A stretch of DNA of 64,000 nt from Anaerofilum hominis (GCF_014287275.1 NZ_JACONZ010000001.1:372001-436000), one strand, 5' to 3'. Positions 9,316-19,195 are shown, counted from the first letter of the stretch. The notes: generated by a model not told the origin, from the letters alone. Numbers and translations are program-made.

Positions 9316-12072
9316 TCAGGCTCGGGGGAGGGCCGTTTCTTCGCCCCGCGCGCCGCTTTTTTCGGCCAAAAACTGTTTCAGTTCTTTTTCCGCCATCGGC
9401 CTGGCATAGTAATACCCCTGGATATACTGCACCCCCGCGGAGGCGATGGCCTCCTGCTCCGCCCGCGTCTCCACGCCCTCCGCCACAACCATCAGCCCGT
9501 TGATGGCCGCCATTTCCACAATGGACCTGAGCAGCGCATACTGCTTGGGGCTGGTCAGGATCTGTTTGGTCAGGGAGCGGTCGATCTTGAGGATATCCAC
9601 CGGCAGATTCGACAGATAATTGAGGCTGCTGTACCCCACCCCAAAATCGTCCAGGGCGATGTGGATACCGGTCTGCCGCAGCTTGTCAAGGGCCTGCGCC
9701 GCCCGGTCAAGGGACTGGATCAGGACGCTCTCGGTGATCTCCAGCGTGATCCGGCCCGTGTCCGCGCCCGAGGCCTCGATCAGGGCCAGTAGGTGATCTG
9801 CGCTGTTGCCCACCAGAAGCTGCTGCACGGACAGGTTGACGCTGATCCGCCGCAGCCCCAGCCGTTCCCCCTGCGTGCGCATAAAAGCGCAGGCCCGGGA
9901 GAGCACATAGTCTCCCAGCTCCTCCACCAGGCCGTTGCGTTCCGCCAGCGAGATGACCTGGCCCGCGGAGAAGTAGCCGCCCCTGCCGTCGGGCAGGCGC
10001 ACCAGCGCTTCGGCAGCGCTGTAGCCGCCGTTTTCCAGCAGCACGATGGGCTGATACCAGACCTCCAGCGTCCCCTGCTGTATCGACTCTTTCAGCCGGC
10101 GCAGGACGTCGGCCTCGGTCCGGATCAGTTCGTCCAGGCGCTCGTTGTAAATGACCGCCCCCTGCCCTGACTCCTTGGCATAGCGCAGGGCGGACTGGAT
10201 GTGATCCAGCAGCGCGTTGGGCGTGTCGCCGTGCTGCGGATACAGGCAGGCCGCCACCCGGACCTGCAGCGGAAAGGAAAGGCTGCCCACCGTGATGGGC
10301 AGGGCGAACAGGTCCTCCAGCCGCGCAACAAAGGATTCCGCTTTTTCGTTGGAGAGCGAGATCCCCACAAACACGTCGCCGTTGATGCGGTAGAGATATG
10401 CCCCAAACGGGCGGGACAGCCGGTGCAAAACCTCGTGCAGGATCTCGTCCCCGATCTCCACGCTGAACAATTCGTTGTACTGGCTGAACGTGCAGACATC
10501 CACACAGTAAAGGCTGAACCGCCTTTTTTTGTCGTACGAGATCAGCATATTGGTATCGCGCAGGAATTTTGGGCGGTTGCCGACGGCAAACACGGGGTCG
10601 GAGTAGGCCAGCTGCTCCACCTGCTTGCGGTAGCGGTTGAAAGCTTTGGACAGCTCCATCATCTCGATATCCGTGTACTCGTCAAAGGTCACGTCGTTTT
10701 TCCCCTCGATGAGCTGCCGGCATTTTTCGGTCAGCTTGCGCACGGGGGATTCCTCCGCCACCCGCAGATAATACGCGCGGATCAGCTCTGCGACCGCGTC
10801 CTCGGCCCCGCCTCCGCCCGGCTGACAGAGGGCGTACTGGTAACGCGCCATCAAAAAGCTTTTTTCGCCGTTGATGCGCACCTGCAGCAGAAGTTCCAGC
10901 GCAAGGCCCTTGGCAAAGTCCTTGCGCTGCGCTTCGTCCATCTCTTCGCGCAGCGCCACGATATAGCTGCCCGCGTCCGGCCGCCCGGCGAGAAAGGGGC
11001 TGTGGATATATTCTTCCAGCCGGGCCGGGATGCTGCGCAGATACGCCTCCTCCGCCTGCGGCCCGATCAGGCGGGCGGCCTGGGCATATCCCTCGATGGA
11101 AAAGTAAAACAGCGTGACCGGGCCGCTGCCCGGCTGGGACAGCCAGCTGTCCAGCGCAGCCCGGAAGCCGCTGCGGTTATAAAGGCCGGTGGCCCCATCC
11201 AGCGTGGCCGCACGGCGCAGCGCGCGGTTCTGCCGCGCCGTCCTGTCCGCCAGGCAGGCCAGCGTCAGCAAAAGCGCCGCAAACGCCGCACACCAGAAAA
11301 ACAGGCCCGCGCGCTGACCCCCGCTGAGCCACCCGCCCGCCGGCTGGATGCTGAGCGTCCACTGGGTAGGGAGATAAAAGACCTCTTTCTGCGCCTGGGA
11401 AAAGTCCGCCTGCGGGCGGGAGGTCGCCACGACCTCTTTGTTCCCGTTCTGCGGCTCCACGCGCCAGAGCTCGTAATCATAGCCCTGGGCGTACAGTTCG
11501 TCCAGGCCCAGCTGCTCCAGCACATAGTCCCGGTCCAGCGCCACAGCCACCTGGCCCAGATAGGCCCCGTCCTCCACGATTGGCTGCAGAAACAAAAAGA
11601 CGCTCTGCAGCCCGGGGGCGTCGTCCAGGGCCACGGGGCCCTCGACTACCAGCTCTTTCACGACCTTTGCCAGGGTATAAATGTAAGAAAAATCCTGCAG
11701 GTCCTTTCCCACCAGCCCCCCAAAGCTCTCGGCGGGCAGGGCCGCGGCCATGACGTCCCCCTGAAACAGGCAGACCAGGCGCACCTCGTCCCGTTCCAGC
11801 AGGGGGGCCGCCGCGCGCCCAAACCAGGTGGCCGGTTCTCCCTCTCCCGCGCCCATCACATAGGCGGTCTGCGCCAGTGCGTCGGCCTCGTTCAGCGTCC
11901 CCTGCATCTGCAGCAGGATCTTTTCGCTGTAATACACCAAAACGTTCTCCGCCTCTTTCTGGCGGAGCCCGCGGATGGCATAGCGCAGCCCAAGGCCTGA
12001 GGCGGCCGACGCGGCAAGGATCAGCAGCAGGACCGCGAGCCAGGCCAGCCTCCGTCTGATGAGTCTGTTCAT
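9316..12072 (-). CDS. Membrane EAL phosphodiesterase with two degenerate GGDEF domains
   Basis: A 918-residue protein expected to hydrolyse cyclic-di-GMP. Membrane segment at about 10-30, external sensing region to about 250, second membrane segment (FFWCAAFAALLLTLACLA), then two consecutive GGDEF-like domains. The first starts canonically (ATLDGATGLYNRSGF) but its active-site loop reads AGSYI; the second has NGDVF. Neither should synthesise the signal. The C-terminal EAL domain looks active: EALVRL near 688, the SVNLS segment, LEITES, DDFGVGYSS near 804, KIDRS and EGVET. It starts 7 bases after the upstream cyclase stop, so both are co-translated from one mRNA. Confidence 0.9.
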   Translation of the reverse strand: MNRLIRRRLAWLAVLLLILAASAASGLGLRYAIRGLRQKEAENVLVYYSEKILLQMQGTLNEADALAQTAYVMGAGEGEPATWFGRAAAPLLERDEVRLVCLFQGDVMAAALPAESFGGLVGKDLQDFSYIYTLAKVVKELVVEGPVALDDAPGLQSVFLFLQPIVEDGAYLGQVAVALDRDYVLEQLGLDELYAQGYDYELWRVEPQNGNKEVVATSRPQADFSQAQKEVFYLPTQWTLSIQPAGGWLSGGQRAGLFFWCAAFAALLLTLACLADRTARQNRALRRAATLDGATGLYNRSGFRAALDSWLSQPGSGPVTLFYFSIEGYAQAARLIGPQAEEAYLRSIPARLEEYIHSPFLAGRPDAGSYIVALREEMDEAQRKDFAKGLALELLLQVRINGEKSFLMARYQYALCQPGGGGAEDAVAELIRAYYLRVAEESPVRKLTEKCRQLIEGKNDVTFDEYTDIEMMELSKAFNRYRKQVEQLAYSDPVFAVGNRPKFLRDTNMLISYDKKRRFSLYCVDVCTFSQYNELFSVEIGDEILHEVLHRLSRPFGAYLYRINGDVFVGISLSNEKAESFVARLEDLFALPITVGSLSFPLQVRVAACLYPQHGDTPNALLDHIQSALRYAKESGQGAVIYNERLDELIRTEADVLRRLKESIQQGTLEVWYQPIVLLENGGYSAAEALVRLPDGRGGYFSAGQVISLAERNGLVEELGDYVLSRACAFMRTQGERLGLRRISVNLSVQQLLVGNSADHLLALIEASGADTGRITLEITESVLIQSLDRAAQALDKLRQTGIHIALDDFGVGYSSLNYLSNLPVDILKIDRSLTKQILTSPKQYALLRSIVEMAAINGLMVVAEGVETRAEQEAIASAGVQYIQGYYYARPMAEKELKQFLAEKSGARGEETALPRA

Positions 12073-12079
12073 ATGTCCC

Positions 12080-13636
12080 TCACTTCTGATGGATGTGATA
12101 ATAGCCTTTTCCGTTCTGTTTTACATAATAGAGAGCTTCGTCTGCATCCGCGATCATCTGTTCCAGCTCCGCCCCCTGCCGGTAGACGGCCACGCCGACG
12201 CTGCACTGCACCGGGATGCCCTGGCCGCCGGACTGCACCTCTGTTTTCAAGCGGAGGACAAGCTCGTCCAGCACGCTGCGCAGTTCCTTTTCGTCGTCCA
12301 GGCTGGTCAGCAGCAGCACAAATTCGTCCCCGCCGTACCGGCCCACCACGCCGTCATATTTTTTCTCGTACTCCCGCAGGATATAGCCCACGCTTTTCAG
12401 CGCGATGTCGCCCCCCGCGTGCCCGCAGCTGTCGTTGATGTATTTCAGATTATCCATGTCCACAAAACACAGGGCCTGGACCTGGCCGGCATCCGCTTTT
12501 TTCATCAGCGAGGCGGCCTGGTTGAGAAAGACCGAGCGGGTGACCACACCGGTCAGGCTGTCGGAGAGGCCGTTGCTCGTCAGCCGAAGCACCTCCTGAA
12601 AGTCCACCTCTTCCGGCCGCTCGTGCTGATAGATCCGCTTTTCCAGCTCCTCTACAGAGTGGACCAGCGTATCCACGATCTTCATCTGGCCCGCGATATA
12701 CCGCCGCACCAGCCACAGCAGCCCGATGCAGAGCAAAACCGACAGCCCTGAGACCAGCCCAAGGGTGGGAAGCACCTCCTGGAACGGCGTCCAGAAGCTC
12801 ACCGAGCACAGGATATCCCAGCCCGTATTTTCCACCCGCTGGTACGACGTGTAATAGAGGCTGCCGTCCCGGAAACTCCAGTAATCCCCGGGCAGAGCCG
12901 CCAGAAGCTGTTCCTCCAGCCGGTCCGGGGTCGCGCCGCCGAAAAGCGCGCTGCTGCGCAGGACCTCCATCACCGAGTTTCCATAAGGCAGCCCTGAGGT
13001 GGAGGACATGACCTGTCCCTGTGAACCCACCAGTGTGATCTCCGCGCCGCCGGCCCCCGCCGACTGCTTTAAGATCTGCACCACCTCGTCAAAATAGATC
13101 GCGCAAAACAGGCAGCCGGTGATGTTTTTCTGCTGGTCGAACAGGGGCACCGCCACGGTGTAATTCAGCGTCGCCCCGTCCGCCCCCGCGGCAAAGCTGT
13201 CCGTCACCTGCCGCTGGCCGGTGGAGAACAGCCTTTGCATATAATCCCGGCTGGCAAGGCTGGCCGGTTCGGAACCGTCCGAATAAACGATGATGTCCGC
13301 ATCCACATAGCAGATCATCATGTACCCAAAACCGGGGCTGATCTGATCCAGCTTTTTTACTTTCTCCAGCGGCGGGACCTCGGGGTCGTAAAACTCGGGC
13401 AGGCCCGCCAGCGATTCCAGCAGGTTGATCGCCTCGGTCACCCGCTGCGAGACCTGGGCATGGCCCGCGATCAGCGACGCTTTGGCCAGGGACCTCATCC
13501 GCACGGCCGAGAGGATGCCGCCCCCCAAAAACACGATGACCAGGATCAGGGCGCTGAATACGGCGCTGTAGCGAACGATCGGGGCAAACGAGATGCCCCA
13601 TTTTCCATCTTTTTTTCTGCTTTTGTCTCTTTTCAT
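12080..13636 (-). CDS. Membrane diguanylate cyclase, Cache-GGDEF
   Basis: A 518-residue sensor cyclase. A basic N-terminus, membrane segment at about 22-45, external double-Cache-like domain to about 300, second membrane segment (LVSGLSVLLCIGLLWLV) and a GGDEF domain with intact GGDEF near 434-438 (GRYGGDEF). No correctly spaced RxxD inhibitory site is seen. It is followed after 7 bases by the EAL protein, giving an opposed synthesis/degradation pair. The ATG at 13636 has AGAAAGG about 13 bases upstream. It lies 100 bases after the double-GntR regulator; a 9-bp hairpin (13657-13677) sits between but has no T-run. Confidence 0.9.
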   Translation of the reverse strand: MKRDKSRKKDGKWGISFAPIVRYSAVFSALILVIVFLGGGILSAVRMRSLAKASLIAGHAQVSQRVTEAINLLESLAGLPEFYDPEVPPLEKVKKLDQISPGFGYMMICYVDADIIVYSDGSEPASLASRDYMQRLFSTGQRQVTDSFAAGADGATLNYTVAVPLFDQQKNITGCLFCAIYFDEVVQILKQSAGAGGAEITLVGSQGQVMSSTSGLPYGNSVMEVLRSSALFGGATPDRLEEQLLAALPGDYWSFRDGSLYYTSYQRVENTGWDILCSVSFWTPFQEVLPTLGLVSGLSVLLCIGLLWLVRRYIAGQMKIVDTLVHSVEELEKRIYQHERPEEVDFQEVLRLTSNGLSDSLTGVVTRSVFLNQAASLMKKADAGQVQALCFVDMDNLKYINDSCGHAGGDIALKSVGYILREYEKKYDGVVGRYGGDEFVLLLTSLDDEKELRSVLDELVLRLKTEVQSGGQGIPVQCSVGVAVYRQGAELEQMIADADEALYYVKQNGKGYYHIHQK

Positions 13637-13736
13637 AAAAATGACCGGCCTTTCTTCCGGTCCGCGGGGCGGACCGGACCCGCCAGAGCGGCGTCACAAG
13701 ATGATTGACTTTGCCGGGCGTCCGCCCAGGCGCGTG

Positions 13737-15215
13737 TCACCGCCACAGGGCCTCCCCGTCGTAGACCTGTGCGGCTGCGTCCCAGTAGCCCAGCCGCCTG
13801 CACTCGGCGGCCACAAGGCTGCGGGTCTGCTCAAACATCTCCGCCGCCACTTTCGCGAACAGGGTGCCGTCGCCGCGGCCCAGGATGGCGGACGCTTCTA
13901 TGCACCGCTGGTAAAGTTTACAGTTTTCAGCATTTTTGTCCGGGCTCACCAGTTTGGGGATGCTTCTGCCGATGCTGAAATTGCGGGTCAGCAGTTCATA
14001 GATCGCCCCCAGCGCCTGGTATTGGATATGGTCCGTGATAAAGCGCAGCAAAGTGCGCGGGATCAGCTGATGCTCATAGGGCTGCTCCCACTGGCGCAGG
14101 AGCTCCCTGTGCAGCCGCTCTGCATCCCCGGGTCCCACATGGGCCGCCGCGTGGGCGGCCGTCCGCTCCACCGTCAGGGACAGCAGCTCCAGACTGTCCA
14201 GGTATCGCCGCACGTGACAGGCGATGGATCCGGGCGTGATGCGGATCTCCTTGAGCTTTTCCAGGTTCATCATCACCACGATGCCGCGACGGGGCGCTGC
14301 CGTCACGATACCCCAGTCCTGCAGCATGCGGACCGCTTTGACGGTGGTGTCCCGGCTGACCCCATAATACCGCTGAAGCTGGTCGTGGGTCGGCAGGCGG
14401 TCGCCGGGCTGGTAGCGGCCGATCGCGATCAGCCCCAGCAGGTCCAGGCAGACCGTGGAATACCGCTCCTGCGCGGCGCTGAACTGCCGGACCAGTCCGT
14501 CCGCCTCAGCCAGCATGGGACAGGGGGAGCGCAGCTGGATGAACTGCGTCTCCCCCGCCTGCTCGGCAATGGCCCGGTACTGGGAAAAGATCACATCCAG
14601 CTGCTCCCTGCCCGGCGCGCCGCCGCTTTTTACCGTCTGAAACAGGGTCTCCAGATGCGAGCGGTAACGCGCCCGCTCCTCCCGGGAGCTGTGCAGCGGC
14701 TCTTTTTCCCGAAACCCCAGGCTGTCCACGACCCGCAGGGTCAGTTCGTTTTCATTTCTGGCGATAAAAAACCGCCCCAGCCGGCTGGAAAGATGCCAGA
14801 ACTCCCCGCCCGGACGGTCCGGGTCCATCGCGGCCAGCAGCGTCTCCGGCGTGCGCCAGTCGCTGCCCGCGCAAAGGCGCAGCCCCCGCAGATAGATCGG
14901 GTAGCACAGCAGCTCCGCGGTCTGCATCAGGTCGTTGACCTGCGCCGCATCCGCTTTTTTGGTATCCTGCAGCGCCCGGCCCTCCGGCGAGGGGAAAGCC
15001 GAGATCACAACGGGCTTTTTTCTGGGCTCGATCCGCAGAAAACCGTCCTGTTCCAGCAGCGCGAGCGCGTGCCGGACAGTGCGCTCCGACGTCTGCAGTT
15101 CCCCGCACAGGACAGACCTGCCCGGCAGCCTTGCCCCCACGGGCAGAACGCCGCACTCGATCCTGCTTTTCAGCTGGCGGTACGCCCGCTCGTATTGAAT
15201 GACATCGCCTTTCAT
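13737..15215 (-). CDS. Transcription regulator with two GntR winged-helix domains
   Basis: A 492-residue protein that carries the GntR DNA-binding signature twice. The first copy spans about residues 8-70 (YRQLKSRI..., then VGARLPGRSVL and TVRHALALLEQDGFL). The second lies about 240-305 (LDLLGLIAIGRYQPGDRLP..., VSRDTTVKAVRMLQDWGIV). A mostly helical region lies between, and another helical C-terminal domain (about 305-490) follows, without a recognisable aminotransferase or UTRA motif. A single chain with two reader domains is unusual. It sits between a solute-binding lipoprotein and two cyclic-di-GMP enzymes on the same strand. The ATG has only a weak ribosome site (GGTCGGGG). Confidence 0.85.
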   Translation of the reverse strand: MKGDVIQYERAYRQLKSRIECGVLPVGARLPGRSVLCGELQTSERTVRHALALLEQDGFLRIEPRKKPVVISAFPSPEGRALQDTKKADAAQVNDLMQTAELLCYPIYLRGLRLCAGSDWRTPETLLAAMDPDRPGGEFWHLSSRLGRFFIARNENELTLRVVDSLGFREKEPLHSSREERARYRSHLETLFQTVKSGGAPGREQLDVIFSQYRAIAEQAGETQFIQLRSPCPMLAEADGLVRQFSAAQERYSTVCLDLLGLIAIGRYQPGDRLPTHDQLQRYYGVSRDTTVKAVRMLQDWGIVTAAPRRGIVVMMNLEKLKEIRITPGSIACHVRRYLDSLELLSLTVERTAAHAAAHVGPGDAERLHRELLRQWEQPYEHQLIPRTLLRFITDHIQYQALGAIYELLTRNFSIGRSIPKLVSPDKNAENCKLYQRCIEASAILGRGDGTLFAKVAAEMFEQTRSLVAAECRRLGYWDAAAQVYDGEALWR

Positions 15216-15267
15216 CCCCGACCCGCCTTTTCGTCTGATATCCCGGTTTTCCCGCCGCGCCGCTCAC

Positions 15268-16593
15268 TCAGCCCGTGCCGGCGCGGCCCCGGGCCAGCGC
15301 GGCGTTGCAGCTCTCGTCAATGGCCGCAGCCGTTTCCTCCGGGGACTGTTCCCCTGTGAGCAGAGCGCGTATCTGCGTATAAAAAACGTCCCGCACGCCC
15401 TGCCAGTTGAGATTGCTGCGGACATTATCCACCGTGTGGGCCATGTTGCCGCCGTATGCCCGCAGCATCCATATTTCATCCTGATAGCGCTCGATGATGG
15501 AACGGTTGACAGGCAGGGTGCCCAGCGTGTACTTCATCGATCCCTCATCTGTATAAAGAAAGCGGATAAAATCCTTCGCCGCCTGGATCCTGGCCTCGTC
15601 GCCGTTGTCGAACACGCACAGACCGTTGGTGGAGGTGGTGCAGTAGCCCCCCGACGGCCCCGGGAAATTTGCCGCAAAGACATCCATCCCCCTGTTCTCC
15701 GCCTCCCACAGGTTGGTCAGGTTGCCCACGCAAATCGCCAGCTGGCCGTTATAGAACAGGTTCATGCAATCCCGCAGTTCCAGGTTTTCGGCGCCCCGCG
15801 GCGTGATGCCCTCTTGGTCCATCTCCCGCAGCCAGGCAAGGGCCTGCACCCCCTGCGGCGTGTTGACCGCAAAGTTGCCCTGCCTGTCATACAGCGTCCC
15901 GCCGTAGGCCCGCAGCAGGGTCATGATATGGCTGTCGCCCTGGCTGTTGGCGGCGTACATCATGAACGCGAAGGTGTTTTCGTCTGCAAAAGCGTCTCTC
16001 AGCGCCCGGCAGATCAGGTCGAAGTCTTCCACGGACCAGCGCGCCACGGCGTCCTTGGGCGGGATATAGTCCTGCAGGCCGGCCGCCGTCATCATTTCCC
16101 GGTTCACCATCAGCGTGTTCTGAAGCTGATGGAACGGCATCGTGTAGACCTTTCCGCCGACGGTGTTCTGCTCCCAGATCGATTCGCTGATATCCGCGCG
16201 CAGTTCGTCATCGATCAGGTCGTCCAGCGGGACGAGCCATCCCCGCTCCGCATACAGCGGCACGTTCCAGGAGCCGGAAAAGAACAGGTCCGCAGACTCG
16301 GGCGTGCCGTATTTGTCCGCAAGCTGCGTCTGTTCGTCCAGATAATCATAGCGGCTGATGACGAACTCCACGTCGTAGCGGGTGTACTGCGCCCGAAAGC
16401 GCTCCGCCGCCGCGGTGAGCAGGTCGTAGGCCTCTGCATCGCCCACGCCGGGCACGTTTCCCAGCCCGATGGGCGGGGTCTTCAGGATGAGCGTCACTTT
16501 CTCCGGCTCCGCCGTGCCCCGCGCGCGGCAGCCTGCCAGTGAAAAGCACAGCGCGGCGGCAAGCATCCCGCACAGCAGGCGCTTTTTTCTCAT
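15268..16593 (-). CDS. Extracellular solute-binding lipoprotein (ABC family 1 type), orphan
   Basis: A 441-residue secreted lipoprotein: basic start MRKKR, hydrophobic segment and lipobox SLAGC with the lipidated Cys near residue 21. The rest resembles sugar-type family 1 substrate-binding proteins (an AERFRAQY segment followed by YDVEFV; DADLFF-like SADLFFSGSW; later FIRFLYTDEG). No permease or ATPase genes accompany it, so it probably does not serve a local transporter. Its ATG overlaps the stop of the hybrid kinase gene (ATGA, 16590-16593), which argues that it presents a ligand to that sensor. GGGAGGA is the ribosome site. Confidence 0.88.
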   Translation of the reverse strand: MRKKRLLCGMLAAALCFSLAGCRARGTAEPEKVTLILKTPPIGLGNVPGVGDAEAYDLLTAAAERFRAQYTRYDVEFVISRYDYLDEQTQLADKYGTPESADLFFSGSWNVPLYAERGWLVPLDDLIDDELRADISESIWEQNTVGGKVYTMPFHQLQNTLMVNREMMTAAGLQDYIPPKDAVARWSVEDFDLICRALRDAFADENTFAFMMYAANSQGDSHIMTLLRAYGGTLYDRQGNFAVNTPQGVQALAWLREMDQEGITPRGAENLELRDCMNLFYNGQLAICVGNLTNLWEAENRGMDVFAANFPGPSGGYCTTSTNGLCVFDNGDEARIQAAKDFIRFLYTDEGSMKYTLGTLPVNRSIIERYQDEIWMLRAYGGNMAHTVDNVRSNLNWQGVRDVFYTQIRALLTGEQSPEETAAAIDESCNAALARGRAGTG

Positions 16594-18725
16594 GACAGTT
16601 CCTCCCCCTCCCAAAGCCGCTCGATCTTTTGGAGCAGCAGTTTGATATCCAGCGGTTTGGTGGCCACGTCGCTCATGCCTGCCGCCAGCGCCCGTTCGAT
16701 ATCCTCCCGGAACGCGTTGGCGGTCATCGCGATGATCGGCACCCGCCCCGCGTCCTCCCTGTGCAGGGCGCGGATGCGCCGGGCCGCCTCGTACCCGTCC
16801 ATCCCCGGCATCTGGATGTCCATCAGGATCAGGTCAAAGCTGTCCGGAGAACTGCCCTCAAAGGCGTCCAGCGCCTCTTTTCCATCGCGGGCTTCGGTCA
16901 GCCTGCAGCCCAGCTCCTCCAGGATGGACACGACGATCATGCGGTTGATCTCATTGTCCTCGGCCACCAGAACGCGTTTTCCCCGCAGCGAGTGCCCGGT
17001 CCGCGCCGCCCCGCCCGCGCTGGGCTCCTCGTCCGGCGGGTCCGCCAGCGGGAGAGGGAGCGAAACGGTGAACGTCGTCCCCTTTCCCAACTGGCTCTCG
17101 ACTGAAATGGAGCCGTCCATTTTTTCCACCAGGGTCTTGCTGAGAGTGGTCCCCAGCCCGGTCCCGTTTTGGGAGGCGATCCGCCGTTCCTGCTCAAACG
17201 GGCTCCAGATCCGCTTTAAAAACTCCGGGTTCATCCCGCAGCCGGTGTCCGCGACCCGAAAGACCGTAAGGGCCGTCCCGTCTTTGATCTCCTGTTCCAC
17301 GGTCAGGCTGATCTCCCCGCCCTCGGGCGTGAATTTCACCGCGTTGCCCAGCAGATTTGTCAGGATCTGCTTGATCCGCAGCGCATCCCCCCACACGAAA
17401 GGCTCGGCCAGCCCCTGGCGGTCGACACAAAACCGCAGCCCTTTCTGCGCGGTCTGGTTTTCCAGCAGCACCCCCACCTCTTCCATAAGCGCGTTCAGAT
17501 CCATCCGGCCCCGGTAAATTTCCATCTGTCCGCTCTCGATCTTGGACATATCCAGCACGTCGGTGATCACGTTTTGCAGAAAGGAGGCCGACACCTCCGC
17601 CTTTTTTAAATAGTTCTCCAGTTTTTCCCGGTCGTCCAGGTTCTGCCGCATCAGGTATTGAAGCCCCACGATGCCGTTGAGCGGCGTGCGTATCTCGTGG
17701 CTCATATTGGCCAAAAACGCCGATTTTGCCTGGGCGGAGGCACGGGCGACCTTCACCGAATTCATACTGTAATAAATAAAATAGGTGACGCCCAGGACCA
17801 AAAGGCCCAGCACCAGGAAAAACGGGACAGAGCGTGTGATCAGCATCCGCACCTGGTCCTCCGTTACCCGGGTGGAAACGCGGACCACCAGATACCAGTC
17901 GTTCCCGCCGTGGTGCTCCAGCGGCTGGAACATCGCGTAGTAAGAGCTGCCGTCCAGGCTGTATTCGGCAAACAGGCTGTCGCCGCGCTGGATCGCCTGC
18001 CGGCACGCCTCCAGAGAGCCTCCGTTTTTAAACTGCGCGCGCTCCAGCGGGGTCAAAAAGTTGTTGTCCGGCGCGCTGTACTGGCGGCTTGCAGTGATGA
18101 TATCGCCCGAGCTTTGCATCACGGCGGCGATCCCCTGCCCGTCAAAGCTCTCCAGCCTCATCTGGCCGGCGATCTCGGAGATGGGCACCAGCCCCACCGC
18201 GCCGCTGATCTCTTTCTCCCCGCAGGAGACCGGCTGGGGCAGGCGAACGCCGTAAACAAGAAATTCTCCCCATCTCTCTGCGCTGGCCTCATCGTACCGC
18301 ATCACAAACCTGCTGTCCGCCCGCCGGAACTCTTCCGCCCAGGGCATCTCCCCAAGCGCGTTTTTCAGATAAGAACTGCTGTATGCCTCGTCCTCCGCCG
18401 TGATCAGATAAAGCGTGTCGAAAGACGTTGTCCGGGCCTCTACGCCCAGATCATAGATCACGTCTTCAAACCGGCTGTCCCGCGATGCGCCGATGCGGCC
18501 GAGGATCATTCCCAGATATTCCGTCTTGCTGTCCATCTGGTTGGCGATGTTCAAATGGTCGTGATCCGCGATCTGCTCCATAAAAGAGTGGGTGGTGGAA
18601 TAGACCGCCTCTTTAATACTGCGATAGTACAGCCAGTAGCTGCCGCCCAGGGCGCTGAAAGCGAGGAGCAGGACCAGTGTCCATACCCACCACCGGCGTC
18701 TCTCCCCGCCGCCTGCTTTGCCCAT
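16590..18725 (-). CDS. Hybrid sensor histidine kinase with receiver domain
   Basis: A 711-residue membrane protein. N-terminal membrane segment (about 11-32), large external Cache-like domain, second membrane segment (about 305-325), then HisKA with phospho-acceptor His343 in [11 protein letters not shown], HATPase_c ([10 protein letters not shown]-box, [13 protein letters not shown]) and a C-terminal receiver with Asp near 635 ([11 protein letters not shown]). No HPt domain is fused and no separate output regulator is adjacent, other than the GntR protein. ATG at 18725 has AAGGAG 8 bases upstream. First gene of a five-gene minus-strand cluster. Confidence 0.92.
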   Translation of the reverse strand: MGKAGGGERRRWWVWTLVLLLAFSALGGSYWLYYRSIKEAVYSTTHSFMEQIADHDHLNIANQMDSKTEYLGMILGRIGASRDSRFEDVIYDLGVEARTTSFDTLYLITAEDEAYSSSYLKNALGEMPWAEEFRRADSRFVMRYDEASAERWGEFLVYGVRLPQPVSCGEKEISGAVGLVPISEIAGQMRLESFDGQGIAAVMQSSGDIITASRQYSAPDNNFLTPLERAQFKNGGSLEACRQAIQRGDSLFAEYSLDGSSYYAMFQPLEHHGGNDWYLVVRVSTRVTEDQVRMLITRSVPFFLVLGLLVLGVTYFIYYSMNSVKVARASAQAKSAFLANMSHEIRTPLNGIVGLQYLMRQNLDDREKLENYLKKAEVSASFLQNVITDVLDMSKIESGQMEIYRGRMDLNALMEEVGVLLENQTAQKGLRFCVDRQGLAEPFVWGDALRIKQILTNLLGNAVKFTPEGGEISLTVEQEIKDGTALTVFRVADTGCGMNPEFLKRIWSPFEQERRIASQNGTGLGTTLSKTLVEKMDGSISVESQLGKGTTFTVSLPLPLADPPDEEPSAGGAARTGHSLRGKRVLVAEDNEINRMIVVSILEELGCRLTEARDGKEALDAFEGSSPDSFDLILMDIQMPGMDGYEAARRIRALHREDAGRVPIIAMTANAFREDIERALAAGMSDVATKPLDIKLLLQKIERLWEGEELS

Positions 18726-18860
18726 TGTTCCAACTCCTTTTCTGCCGCTGCCGTCAGCGGAAAAGCTGTCCCGCCGCACGGACGCCGGGCGCATCCCGCT
18801 CTGTCGGGCAGGGGTGACGCTGCGGATAAATCTGGGAACGTATACAGACTAATTGAACTA

Positions 18861-18898
18861 AAAAAAATGATCCGGCACCTGTTTCGTGTTCAGGCCGG
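18861..18898 (-). terminator. Terminator-like hairpin in the leader of the hybrid kinase operon
   Basis: On the minus strand CCGGCCTG pairs with CAGG(TG)CCGG around a 9-base loop and ATCA plus eight Ts follow. It lies between the predicted promoter (18925-18953) and the kinase start at 18725, so it could be an attenuator or end a short leader RNA. Confidence 0.45.
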
Positions 18899-18924
18899 CC
18901 GGGTGATTTTGTGATCTGGTGAAA

Positions 18925-18953
18925 ATTATATCATCTGCCCGCCCGCATTGCAA
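18925..18953 (-). promoter_or_regulatory. Predicted promoter of the sensory operon
   Basis: Minus strand TTGCAA, 17-base spacer, TATAAT. It is the best sigma-A-like match upstream of the kinase, about 195 bases from its start codon. Confidence 0.6.
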
Positions 18954-19150
18954 GATTGGCAGGGCGGCTTTTCCCTGTCCAAAGAAAAAGAGAACGCATT
19001 TTTCCGGCCCGCAGGAAGCCTGCGGAACGCCGCCGCGCGGTGCGGAGCCGCTGAAAGCGCAAAACAGCGGCCGCGCCCCATTCTGGGAGATCTTTCCACC
19101 CCCGCCTGATTTTCAGCATCTTGTTTTTCCGGCCTGCAATTTGCTGTGAA

Positions 19151-19195
19151 AAGAAAAAGCCGCACAGAACTGCCACTTTTGGCTACTCTGTGCGG
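19151..19195 (-). terminator. Terminator after tRNA-Ala
   Basis: Minus strand CCGCACAGA pairs with TCTGTGCGG, followed by CTTTTTCTTTT; it begins 8 bases beyond the CCA end of the tRNA. Confidence 0.8.

Noticed and set aside
10201..12000. 599-codon plus-strand frame within the EAL phosphodiesterase gene
   Set aside because: Antisense shadow of a clearly recognisable GGDEF/EAL protein.
13593..15359. 588-codon plus-strand frame across the GntR regulator
   Set aside because: Antisense shadow; the minus-strand reading has two GntR domains.
15268..16593. Complete ABC importer around the solute-binding lipoprotein
   Set aside because: No permease or ATPase gene is found on either side; flanking genes are all signalling proteins.
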